Shown here piece by piece: positions 5,627 to 14,000 of a stretch of DNA of 16,944 bases. The first letter of the stretch is position 1. Each line of letters starts with the position of its first letter. A model generated the notes under the pieces. The model made no database searches, was not told the DNA's origin, and worked only from the letters and a program-made list of their open reading frames with translations. This DNA comes from Synergistaceae bacterium (lineage in GTDB: Bacteria > Synergistota > Synergistia > Synergistales > Aminobacteriaceae): the NCBI GenBank assembly GCA_017448375.1, contig JAFSLR010000103.1:1-16944 (forward strand). The letters are read 5' to 3'. Position numbers and translations under genes: made by a program.

Positions 5627-7537
5627 TTACAATACCACTAATTCGCTGACTCTCGTTTTTTTTTGCGCCTCATCAGGGAGCGAGACATTTTCTGCGGCCT
5701 CTGCTGAAGCAGTACTGCCGATAGAAGATGTTAACTGAGGCTCGTTATCTGAAGTCGCTTCTGACGTTGAAGATTCCGCACTCGCTATCTGCTCCGGCTC
5801 AGTATCGGGCGTGTAGGTTATTCGCGTGTAGCGTTTGGAACCTTCACGGCGAACTCGCTCAATATGTATCCCCACTTCTGAGAGTAATTCACTAATCGCG
5901 CTCAGCTTCCTTCCTAACTTCTGCGGGGTCGCTGGAAAATCTTCGGGCGTTTTGCCGCCATTCTTCCCTCTGAGACGTTTCTCTATCTTTTCGCGCAATA
6001 ATTCGCTGTTGTCGTCCCATACCACTACCTCGCTGCCAGTTGCGGGCTGTTCCATCGCCATCTCATATATCGCTTGCGCTATCATATCTTCTTCGAGAGC
6101 TTCCGCATTCTCTGCGGTTTGGTCGGCTTTCTGCGCTTTCAGTGCGCTCATGAAATCTTGCTCCGTGAATGGCAGCCCGCATTTTTCGGCGGCATTAGCT
6201 ACACGAGCTACAAGCTGCCCAGCGTCGAGCATACGGGTATACGCACTCATCGGCGGCTTATAGTCCATGTTCTTCAATCCTAAGTGCAATGCAAGTATTA
6301 GTCCGCCCAGTATATAACGCGCGTCTCGCTCGAATCCAGCTTCAAGTTCCTCATTAGTCAGACGCTGCTCATTCGTCAGCTCACGTGTTCTTACTGTGAA
6401 GCACCGTTCACGCAGTTCAGGCGTTTTTGAGACACTTCTAAGCCCGTTCACTACTATGTTGCTGTGCTGCCGAACGTGGTATTCACTTCCATTGGCGATG
6501 ACTGTTATGATTTTCTCGTCTGTTACGGCTCGGCATAACATATCGTTGAACTTCGGCGTTATCGCTGAAACGTTGTCAATTACTGAGACGTACTGTGAAT
6601 TGAGGGTATCGAGAAAGTCATTCCCGCTTACGTACTGCGAGAGCATTCTTGCTGTACACGGGTCTACCAGCCCTTTCAGGATTTTCGATGCTGTCGTCTT
6701 GCCTGTGTTGCGTTCTCCCTCTATCCAAAGAACTGGCGCGTCTACGTTCGGATTTGGATATAGCGCGATTAACAGCCACGCTATTACCAAGCAAAAATCC
6801 TCGTCGCTGACGTTCACGTATTTGCGAAGGTCGTTGAGGTGCGCTAACGTTTTGATAGCATCAATCTTACCTTTGTCATCGCGTTCATACACAGGACTTG
6901 CAAGGCCGCTCATTGTTCCGGGATTCTCAAATATTACAGGCACATTACCTTCGTAAGTAAGTGGTCTGCCGCTAATAGTAATGCGGATGACTCCTCGCCG
7001 CTGATCATGCAGACAGAGATATACTTCTTCTCCGTCTTTGCCCTTGCAATAACCTGCTCGCGTGAACACTTGCAGTGCTGGGAGATTCTCATTTTGCAAG
7101 GCATTGTACACGAGCTTTTCGATTGCTTTGTGAACTTCGGCACTATCATTATTACCATTGGCATAGTGAGTCGCAGCCCAACGTTGAAATTGTTGAGAGG
7201 GCAGACAAGCTATCTTGTAGCACTTGCCGCCGTTGCTTAACTCGCCATCGGGGTACCTAACGTAGAGTACCTTTTTCGTTGAATTTGCTGCACAGAATAT
7301 ATTGACGTTGCCAGCATCTATATCCTGCTGAAGTAAATCCGAGACGCTTTTGGCTTCTTGTGTGTTTTCCACAATTAATTCATTGAAATTGATTTGGTTG
7401 AATTTTCCTAAACGCTGATTTCCAGCATTCACCGACAGGATAATCACTGAACCACATCGGCGCGTGTCTACTACACGCTGTCTTCGCAGCACAATTTGGA
7501 TTATCCCGTTCGGTGCATTCATTCCAATGTAGTCCAC
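5627..7537 (-). CDS. Replicative helicase / DUF927-type P-loop ATPase of a mobile element
   Basis: This 636-aa protein starts at GTG 7537, with GAGAGGGGG seven bases upstream. Walker A is GERNTGKT at residues 274-281, and a Walker B-like SVIDN ends at D321-N322. A VVNGL / ELRERCFTVRT segment typical of DUF927/SF3-like element ATPases follows, with its arginine-finger candidates. The C-terminal third (about 480-580) has a WDDNSELLREKIEKRL helix, a PATPQKLGRKLSAI helix and a RVRREGSKRYTRI wing, resembling the DUF3631 winged domain. The last 55 residues are a low-complexity Ser/Thr/Glu tail. No primase catalytic motif is seen in the first 250 residues. It probably opens the element's origin, which I suspect is the repeat cluster just upstream. 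Confidence 0.75.
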   Translation of the reverse strand: MDYIGMNAPNGIIQIVLRRQRVVDTRRCGSVIILSVNAGNQRLGKFNQINFNELIVENTQEAKSVSDLLQQDIDAGNVNIFCAANSTKKVLYVRYPDGELSNGGKCYKIACLPSQQFQRWAATHYANGNNDSAEVHKAIEKLVYNALQNENLPALQVFTRAGYCKGKDGEEVYLCLHDQRRGVIRITISGRPLTYEGNVPVIFENPGTMSGLASPVYERDDKGKIDAIKTLAHLNDLRKYVNVSDEDFCLVIAWLLIALYPNPNVDAPVLWIEGERNTGKTTASKILKGLVDPCTARMLSQYVSGNDFLDTLNSQYVSVIDNVSAITPKFNDMLCRAVTDEKIITVIANGSEYHVRQHSNIVVNGLRSVSKTPELRERCFTVRTRELTNEQRLTNEELEAGFERDARYILGGLILALHLGLKNMDYKPPMSAYTRMLDAGQLVARVANAAEKCGLPFTEQDFMSALKAQKADQTAENAEALEEDMIAQAIYEMAMEQPATGSEVVVWDDNSELLREKIEKRLRGKNGGKTPEDFPATPQKLGRKLSAISELLSEVGIHIERVRREGSKRYTRITYTPDTEPEQIASAESSTSEATSDNEPQLTSSIGSTASAEAAENVSLPDEAQKKTRVSELVVL

Positions 7538-7590
7538 TGTCTAGCCCCCTCTCAATTTACTTTTGCCGATCTCTTGGCTGCGGGAAAAGA

Positions 7591-7618
7591 ATTTTACACT
7601 AAGAGTTTTGTTTGTCAA
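7591..7618 (-). promoter_or_regulatory. Sigma70-type promoter of the helicase gene
   Basis: On the - strand a perfect TTGACA (7613-7618) is separated by 16 bases from TAAAAT (7591-7596, five of six consensus). The predicted start of transcription near 7584 gives a leader of about 45 bases before GTG 7537. The -35 box is itself one copy of the TGACAA/TTGTCA repeat found in the cluster upstream, so a protein that binds the repeats would cover this promoter. Confidence 0.65.
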
Positions 7619-7780
7619 GCCAGTTGTCATGAGACTTTATGCGGATAAATATATTGTCATCTTTTGTCATTTGTCATTGAGGAGGGTAAATCGTTTGCTT
7701 GACTGACTTTCTTTCATGACGTTTCTTATGACATATTCATGACATTACTGTTGAGGAGGCAAAATCCACGTCAATGTCAA
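7612..7780. repeat. TTGTCA(T) repeat cluster, candidate iterons/operators
   Basis: TTGTCA occurs on the + strand at 7612, 7624, 7654, 7664 and 7671, and the last four extend to TTGTCAT. The inverse ATGACA occurs at 7728 and 7739, with the partial copies ATGACG at 7716 and TGTCAA at 7775. The arrays face each other across about 40 bases and include an AT-rich stretch at 7645-7680. A nine-base direct repeat TTGAGGAGG lies at 7677 and 7751, inside or beside the array. Clustered short repeats next to a replication helicase gene and over its promoter suggest origin iterons or an autoregulatory operator. Which of these applies cannot be told from sequence. Confidence 0.55.
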
Positions 7781-7853
7781 TCATAGAGTGGCATTACGGC
7801 AATTTACCGCAAGTATAAGCAAGTAGAAGTGTGAGGTTTCAATAAGCAATTTA

Positions 7854-7900
7854 AGCAGGAAGAACAGACTCACAGTCGCAAAATATCTATACTTCCTGCT
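7854..7900. repeat. Nine-base inverted repeat with nested stem
   Basis: AGCAGGAAG (7854-7862) and its exact complement CTTCCTGCT (7892-7900) enclose a 29-base loop that holds a second small stem, GACT-CAC-AGTC (7867-7877). It lies downstream of the last frame of the - strand genes. No T tract follows on that strand, so it is a weak terminator candidate. It could also be a protein-binding site or an element boundary. Confidence 0.4.
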
Positions 7901-7934
7901 CGTGTTTCCGGCTAAGATTACGGTTTGAAGTCAA

Positions 7935-8039
7935 TTAGCGCAACTCGATATATCGCCCTGATACCCAGCCTTCTTCATAGTTATCCGTCCTAATGCGGTA
8001 CCAGTCGCGCTCCTCTTCCGCAAACTTCTCAAGTACCAT
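7935..8039 (-). pseudogene. Orphan C-terminal SH3-domain fragment
   Basis: An ATG at 8039 overlaps the stop of the ankyrin-SH3 gene as TGATG and opens a 34-codon frame ending TAA 7935-7937. Its product (VLEKFAEEERDWYRIRT, then EEGWVSGRYIELR) is the second half of a classical bacterial SH3 (SH3_3/YgiM-type) domain: the DWYKVRT strand, the GWV tryptophan turn, and the SGRYIEL end. The first half of the fold is absent. It is most likely the leftover tail of a deleted or recombined SH3 protein, although the TGATG junction could still let it be translated by coupling. Confidence 0.6.
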
Positions 8040-9232
8040 CAATTAACTTTTCCTGTGTAAATCCAATTAAAGAATTGACGCGCTGTCATTCGGTTAGGCT
8101 GAACTCCGAAAAGTTTTCCGAAATTATTCGCAAATTCCTGCAATCCATCATTTAAGCTACGACCTCCATTCAAACGGAGAAGCGGATCAACTGTAGACGA
8201 ACCTATATTTATTTCCATGTCGTATTGATAAACTACTTCCCCGTTGATGATTACAACAAGGAGTGCTAAATCGCCTTTATTCAATCCGAACGCTTCGTGT
8301 TTTTTTGTCGTTCTTCCGAAAGCAACTGTCATCTCAAGCATACGATTATTATTATCTCGTCCATGAACCCTGAAAATAGCGACTCTCTTTTCAAATCCAG
8401 AAGGACCGTTTTCGCTGATACTCCACTCCCATTGACCTAAAGAGATTTTTTCGAGCTGTTGCCCTACTGGTAAGCAAGCATTGGAGGCTATATATGGCGG
8501 ATAATACATAGTATTTCGCACAGCTTCAATTATTTCTCGCTGTTCTTCCCGTATTTCATATACCCTTCCATAATATGAATTTATACCCATGACCTCAACG
8601 TACTTTCCGTAAAGCCAAACAGCTTCGCTCCTGCCATTACTGTGCTGATATTCGCCCAGTACCCAATGCTCGCCTTGTGGACTCGTCCATTCTCCCAAAT
8701 ACCATGGATATTTTTCTGTATCTTCCCTGCCAACTTTAGCAACAATTCTGGCTTTGGTGTTCGGCTGCGAACGTAAGTTCAGTTTTTGAATATTAATAGC
8801 AACACGCCCACTTTGAATTTCTTGAAGGTTATGGTTGTAGAAAAATTTTCCCTTGTCTCTTACATACATCGGGATTTTGCCTTCGCCGACTAATTTGTCT
8901 GCACGATCAAAATCAGGGTCTGATTCTATCGCCTTGTTCTCAACTGTAGTGGCAGCTTTCAGTCTTGCAAACGCAGGAGATTTTTTCAGCCTTGAATCAT
9001 CCGGCAACTCCTCTGCATAATCCAAAGCTGTTTTATTCTCGATATTAGTTATGTTAGGGTCTGCATTGTAATCAAGCAGGATATTCACAACATCTGGATT
9101 ATCGCAAAGAGCCGCATAAATTAAAGGAGTGCAGCTAGTTATGAAATTTCCCATCTCAGCCGTTGACACATTATCTTTCATATTCTCTGAAGGATAATTT
9201 GTAGTCCATTGTCTTCTAGGAAGAAGCATTGC
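8039..9232 (-). CDS. Ankyrin-SH3 protein, 3' part in the shifted frame
   Basis: The frame extends to ATG 9268, but its first dozen codons are the off-frame reading of the upstream gene's end, so I place the meaningful part after the A7 tract (9233-9239). It encodes one clear ankyrin repeat (TPLIYAALCDNPDVVNILLD plus YNADPN), then ENKTALDYAEEL and a linker. A bacterial SH3-like domain follows, starting INIQKLNLRSQPNTKARIVA and containing WVLGEY and YGKYVEVM. The rest is a roughly 170-residue C-terminal domain I do not recognise, with EWSISENGPSGFEKRVAIF and RQFFNWIYTGKVN. Removing one A from the A7 run joins it to the signal-peptide and ankyrin frame upstream, giving a single 587-aa protein. 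On its own this part lacks an export signal. Confidence 0.65.
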   Translation of the reverse strand, partial: AMLLPRRQWTTNYPSENMKDNVSTAEMGNFITSCTPLIYAALCDNPDVVNILLDYNADPNITNIENKTALDYAEELPDDSRLKKSPAFARLKAATTVENKAIESDPDFDRADKLVGEGKIPMYVRDKGKFFYNHNLQEIQSGRVAINIQKLNLRSQPNTKARIVAKVGREDTEKYPWYLGEWTSPQGEHWVLGEYQHSNGRSEAVWLYGKYVEVMGINSYYGRVYEIREEQREIIEAVRNTMYYPPYIASNACLPVGQQLEKISLGQWEWSISENGPSGFEKRVAIFRVHGRDNNNRMLEMTVAFGRTTKKHEAFGLNKGDLALLVVIINGEVVYQYDMEINIGSSTVDPLLRLNGGRSLNDGLQEFANNFGKLFGVQPNRMTARQFFNWIYTGKVN

Positions 9233-9803
9233 TTTTTTTCTCTTCCTGTTCTGCTTCGTAATGATCATTAATTTTAGCTCCAGCTTTCATTAACGCATCA
9301 ATCACTGTCTTGGTTGCATAATTATCGTCTAAATATTCTATTGCAACTATATCAAGCATATTACCGTTAGAACCTTCACCTAAACTCCAAAAATTTGGGT
9401 CTGCGCCTGCTTTGAGAAGTTCAAGTGTTGCTTCAAGATTCTTGTATCTAATCGCGCGTGATAACGGCGTTTCATATAACATTCTCCCATTTCCAGCTGT
9501 GGCATTCACGTCAATACTCTGGGCAATCAGAAATCTGATACTTTCTGGATTATGATTGTAAGCGGCTGCATGGTGCAGAGGAGTTTCACCGCCGTCAAAA
9601 AACCACCAGTCGGTAGCTATTTCTTCGTCTCCCTCAGCTTTCGTAGCTCTGCTGACATTGAATTTCGCTCCATTTTCAAGGGCTTCTTGAAGCTGTTCTA
9701 GTGTTCCTCTCTCTGCGAGCGTGTACACATCAATTTTTTCTGATGATAAGCATGAAGTGGCACACCACAACAAACACATAAGGACTAATGCTATTTTTCT
9801 CAC
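9216..9803 (-). CDS. Secreted ankyrin-repeat protein, 5' part of the ankyrin-SH3 gene
   Basis: GTG 9803 with GAGGTG upstream starts a 195-aa frame. Residues 1-20 (MRKIALVLMCLLWCATSCLS) form a signal peptide. The ATSC stretch is a weak lipobox, so a lipoprotein is possible. At least three ankyrin repeats follow: ETPLHHAAAYNHNPESIRFL, ETPLSRAIRYKNLEATLELL with KAGADPN, and a third with a degenerate core ending LMKAGAKIND. The frame ends (KKSNASS) just after an A7 run at 9233-9239, whereas the next ankyrin repeat lies in the +1 frame. The full protein would be an exported ankyrin-SH3 scaffold. The homopolymer location suggests a slippage indel, a sequencing error, or translation through transcript slippage. 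Confidence 0.7.
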   Translation of the reverse strand: MRKIALVLMCLLWCATSCLSSEKIDVYTLAERGTLEQLQEALENGAKFNVSRATKAEGDEEIATDWWFFDGGETPLHHAAAYNHNPESIRFLIAQSIDVNATAGNGRMLYETPLSRAIRYKNLEATLELLKAGADPNFWSLGEGSNGNMLDIVAIEYLDDNYATKTVIDALMKAGAKINDHYEAEQEEKKSNASS

Positions 9804-9827
9804 TGTTTACACCTCATTTTCTGACTG

Positions 9828-10070
9828 TCAGTCATGAAACAAATATTTTCTCTCCCAATCCTTGTAGTATTCCGCAAGGTTTTCGCTTACGTCTTCATAA
9901 ACAAAATCAGTCTTGAATGTTCCGTACCGCGATACTGTCATCGTCATTACGTGCCATCCTTCTATATCACGGCTTTCTTTGAGACTCGCGTTAAGTTCCG
10001 CGAATAAATTAATCAGTTCGCCATTTGAATAATTCTTTCGTTGAGCGACGAGGTTTGAATTGTCAGAATT
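9828..10070 (-). pseudogene. 5'-truncated YezG/DUF600-type immunity remnant
   Basis: Directly behind the SUKH stop codon (10071-10073), and in the same frame, 80 codons remain open to TGA 9828-9830. The translation includes NGELINLFAELNASLKESRD, GWHVMTMTVS, and YGTFKTDFVYEDVSENLAEY ending in YKDWERKYLF. This closely follows the C-terminal half of YezG/DUF600-family toxin-immunity proteins: a helix with LxELR-like spacing, a GW-TLTV strand, a GKFKxDFxYED strand, then a W-x2-KYL end. There is no N-terminal half and no plausible start codon or ribosome site. It looks like a decayed immunity gene whose 5' end was replaced by the SUKH gene, as happens in toxin-immunity arrays. Stop-codon read-through to a SUKH-YezG fusion is possible but less likely. 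Confidence 0.7.
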
Positions 10071-10469
10071 CTAATTCTTGATACTTTGCAAATATTCAGT
10101 CAAACTAGCAAACTTCTTTATCGGCTTTGAGAATGGGGATATGCTGAATATTTCTCCTCTCGCATTCTGAAGCGTTAAAATCCCATCAATACCAGTGTTT
10201 TCAATGACATACATATCATCAGGAATATTTTGATTTAGGCTCTTTTCTGAAACTGTAACACTGACTACATTCAAACGGGGGGCTGTAACTACGCCTGTCA
10301 GTTCAAGACCATCCGCAGAAATTGCTCCGAACTTCTTGGTATATGTCCGATACTCATCCGCAAATTTCAGCCCTAAAGCTTGTTCAGCATCATTAATATC
10401 TTTTTCGCTTAACGGCGTTAAACAGCGAAGACCCTGCAATTTCTCTATGACTCTTATTATCGAACTCAT
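10071..10469 (-). CDS. SUKH (SMI1/KNR4) immunity protein
   Basis: This 132-aa protein shows the SUKH superfamily pattern. An N-terminal helix leads to LSEKDINDAEQALGLKFADE (about residues 20-39), then YRTYTKKFGAIS, a GLELTGV strand, central strands, a GDGxI-like NARGEIFSISP turn and a SLTEYLQSI terminal helix. SUKH proteins neutralise nuclease and other toxins of polymorphic toxin systems by direct binding. The ATG at 10469 shares one base with the stop of the upstream LHH nuclease gene (TAATG), so the two are translationally coupled, as expected of a toxin and its cognate antidote in the cytoplasm. The pairing is inferred from position. Confidence 0.85.
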   Translation of the reverse strand: MSSIIRVIEKLQGLRCLTPLSEKDINDAEQALGLKFADEYRTYTKKFGAISADGLELTGVVTAPRLNVVSVTVSEKSLNQNIPDDMYVIENTGIDGILTLQNARGEIFSISPFSKPIKKFASLTEYLQSIKN

Positions 10470-11074
10470 TACACTTCAGCCACCGTTCTGTTTTTCCAGT
10501 GCGTTTGGCGTTCATTCTGGAATGCGCTGCGGTCTATCTCCGATACCTTGTTTTTGTCATGAAGAATAGTATCATTACCCTTACCGCGATGTTCTGTGCG
10601 CGTCAGTTCAGCAAAAGGCGAATCGGGCTTTTGTCCTATATGGTGAAGCTCTATTATTTCTCCGTTGGACGCTATCGGCGGATTGCCGTTCCTCATCCTC
10701 TCAAGATTCGTCTGGCCGAATTCATCTTTACGGTTCATATCAATATCCGTCCTGATTAATGCCTTTCTGCCATTCACGACTCCTTCTTTCAATCCGGCTT
10801 TTGAATATATTTCCGCTTCTCTCAATGATGATATTGAGTTTCGGATTTCTGGCGAATATGTCTCAAGTTTGGCTGCTGACTGTTTCTCGAAATTACTCGG
10901 ATATTCTGTCCTTGCAGAATTTATACTCTCTATGTTCTTCAAGCCTTCGACATCGCCCGGCTTCCTGAACAGGTCAGGAAACTCGCTCCTTGCCTTGGCA
11001 GTAAACGCGCCAACCTCATTAATTGCTTTTCCGGCTTCAGCAGCAGCCTTCATCACTTCACTGAATGGCAGCAT
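10469..11074 (-). CDS. LHH-family HNH nuclease toxin
   Basis: The 201-aa product has a helical N-terminal half (about 1-100) and a C-terminal nuclease of the LHH family in the HNH/ENDO VII fold. The signature is IELHHIGQ with L143-H144-H145, then SPFAELTRTEHRGKGNDTIL with H162, N167 and H172, and ending EIDRSAFQNERQTHWKNR. LHH domains are the toxic tips of polymorphic toxins and cleave DNA or RNA. This one is unusually short, with no RHS, filamentous or LXG delivery region. Its ATG lies inside the end of the HerA-like gene (17-base overlap) behind AAGGAG seven bases upstream, and it is followed at once by a SUKH immunity gene. I infer a small effector whose delivery depends on the upstream genes. 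Confidence 0.85.
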   Translation of the reverse strand: MLPFSEVMKAAAEAGKAINEVGAFTAKARSEFPDLFRKPGDVEGLKNIESINSARTEYPSNFEKQSAAKLETYSPEIRNSISSLREAEIYSKAGLKEGVVNGRKALIRTDIDMNRKDEFGQTNLERMRNGNPPIASNGEIIELHHIGQKPDSPFAELTRTEHRGKGNDTILHDKNKVSEIDRSAFQNERQTHWKNRTVAEV

Positions 11075-14000
11075 GTTCTGACTCCTTCAGATATTCCGCG
11101 TAACCTTCTGAAATATCTCGCGCATAATATCCCGTTGAGACCGCAAAAATTTCTCTGAACATCATCACCGAGATTGCTTTTTCTGCGTCATCAGGCAACG
11201 ACATTCCGCACATCAGCTTGTAGACTACTTCTCGCATAAGGGAGTCCAACGCGGCAAAATTCACAGGCTCTTTCAGCGCAGCTTTCACTATTGCAGGTTC
11301 ATTCATATGCCGGAACTCTTCGCACCTCGTGTACCATCGCAATATTCCCGCAAATGGCTCATTGTCCGCGCTGTTCGTGAAGTCCGCAACCGATCTCCGC
11401 AGTTCCGCAGCATCAATATCAACTCCGAACCATGAATCTATTAACAGCCTTTTCGCTTTCAGACACTCGCGGTAATTCCCCCTGTATTTCTCCTGAAGAC
11501 GGCTGAACAGTAAATCTATGTTGTATACCGCGTGGCAGTCGCGCCGGATTTCATCTGTAATACCTAAGTCATGGCCGAGCACAAATGCAAATGTCCTCCC
11601 AACCTCATCTGTTGCAGAAGCTCCACGCGCCATTACCGCAATCAGTGATGACACCATGCACGCAAGCAAATTAGGTGATTGCCTCCTGAAATCCTCCCGG
11701 CTGAATGCCTCTGCGAGTCCTCCGCGCTTATCGAGGCCGTAATGCTGTATATCTCCCCTGTGAAATTCCTTCATGTGTTCGTGAATTTCAGCGTTCGTTA
11801 CGGGCTTCAATCCTGATTTCTGAATGTCCATCTGCACAAGAAATGCTTTGTCCATTCCCTCGCGGTGTACTACTGCACGGCCAGTTTCGAGAATGCAAAG
11901 CTCCTTGTCCTGCGAGTCTGTCAGATTCATCGTCCCGCCGACATATTCGCGGTCATCCTTAGCTAACGTCCGATGAATGATTTTGATGTTCGTATTCTTC
12001 ACCACATCGGGAGTCAGCTTTGAGGGTATCTGATCCACTATTATTACTCCCTCGCCGTATTCGCGGATTTCTGAGATTACGTTCGTGAATGTCTCTACGG
12101 CTTTGCCCCGGCTGTTTCCGATTTCAGGCGATACAAATTCAGGTGTCCTCCGCAAAAGCCTGTGTGCTTCCTCAATGAGCAATACATGACTCAGGCTACT
12201 TCCTATTCTGCCGTTGTTCTCTAAATGTTGGTAGATTGATGACAGTATAAGACCCATGATAAAGCATTTCTCATCGTCATCGCCGATATTCTTCAGCTCA
12301 AGTACTACTGGCTGTTTCAGGATTTCGGCTAACGGTGTTGAGCGTACTGTATTCAGCATTAATCCTTTGCTCCCGGTGAGAAGACTCGAAAGACGCGCCA
12401 TCAATGCCGCCTGAATATTCATTGTCTGTTCCTGCGCGTATGCCTTGCGCTGTACAATGGGTTCTATCTTGTTGTACAAATCCTGCAACGTTGGAATGTA
12501 GTCGTAAAACTCATCGCTGCTCAGGTCATCAAGATAGCGGTTTGTCGTTGTCGCCAAGTCCCAGCCCTTGTCCCGGTATATCTCAATGATTGCCTCCTCA
12601 AGGATATATGGCATTGAGGCGTACATAGGGAACGCGGCATTAAACACAGCTTTGATTGCGTCAATATGTGTCAGAAGCTCACAGCCACGTGAAAATTCAA
12701 ACGGATTAATCCTGAACGGTGATATGGTCTCGCTCCCAAGAGTAAATATCTTCAGTTCCGGCATGAAGTTTAACATCTGGCGGTACTCTGTCTTTGCTGG
12801 TTCAATCACGAGAAAAGGAAGACGCAAATTTTTCAGGAGAGTCATACATGTATTCGTTTTGCCAGAACCAGTAACGCCGCAGACAAATGCGTGTTTCTGA
12901 AATAACGACTGCGGAATCACATACGGAATATCATCAACGGGCATTCGCTTGTGAACAACCCTGCCGAGTCTCACATTATCGCCGCTGTGATCGGGGACAT
13001 AATTCACGCCGAACGGCGCGGCCTCGCGTATCGTTATTCCCTGCACTTCCTGACGCGGCACATTCATGATGATTGAAAGCTCTTCCGTGTTCAGCGGAGT
13101 ACTCACGCCGCCCATAATATCGCCGAACGGATGACCTAATTCCGCCTTCCGAATCTCGTCCCATGCCCGCCGGAAATCTTCGGGCGAATAACTTTCGGGA
13201 CTACGCCGGATTTCTTCAAGCATTTTAGCGGCCTTCTCATCATTTCGCGCCAAGCGTTTCAGTAACTCAGGTACTGACCTTCCGACCCTCACGGCGTAAT
13301 TCTTCAGCCTGCGTCCTATCGAGACTGCCTCGCGGATTGTCTCTTTCTGTTCGCCGTACATGAACAAATCATACTTCGGGTTGTTGAAGTTCATTATATA
13401 ACGCGCTATTGCCTCGCGGTTTATCTGCAATGACCTCATAGGCTCCCAGTACGTTGTATCGCCGGAGAACGCCGCCCGCAGTAATCCTTGCGCGCGCAAC
13501 TGCGTGTACTGGTTATCCGTCAGCAGATATACTCCGACATTCCACAATCCGAGATTCTTTCCGGCCTGCAATCTCTCTATGTAAGCATCGCATAATTTCT
13601 CGCAGTATTCCGCCGTCTTGTTCAGGACTTCCTGCGTTACTGCCTGACTCCTGTTCCAGCCCCGCGCATATCCGCCCATACCGCCGAAACCCTGCATTCG
13701 TCCTATCGTATTTGCTACACTGCGGGTGAATGCCTGCGTCCGCGTTGTCGAGTTCGTTACGCTCGTTGAGTTCATGTTGCTGATTGTCTTTGACCAGCTC
13801 GATGTGCTGCCAGTCGTATCACTCATACTTTCTCCAGAAAGATAAGCCGCCACAGAGCCGACTCCCGTACCTATACCAGAACCGATTCCAGCTCCTATGC
13901 TCGCTCCTAACCCTATTCCCACTGGACCGCCAAGAAAGAACCCCGCTATGCCTCCGAGAATACCGCCCAGACCGCTCACAACACTTCCGACTCCGCCCTG

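Larger units (their letters stand above)
7538..7934. other. Gene-free intergenic region
   Basis: About 400 bases separate the helicase gene from the SH3 remnant. The right-hand end of the helicase promoter and the TTGTCA repeat cluster fill 7591-7780. The remainder (7781-7934) holds one perfect inverted repeat and no convincing coding frame. A 14-codon frame at 7774-7818 has poor ribosome-site spacing and was not accepted. The region divides the replication module from the degraded accessory genes. Confidence 0.6.

Noticed and set aside
7774..7818. A 14-codon peptide frame in the intergenic region
   Set aside because: The GAGGAGG is 14 bases from the ATG, the peptide is very short, and it overlaps the repeat cluster. 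There is no independent support.
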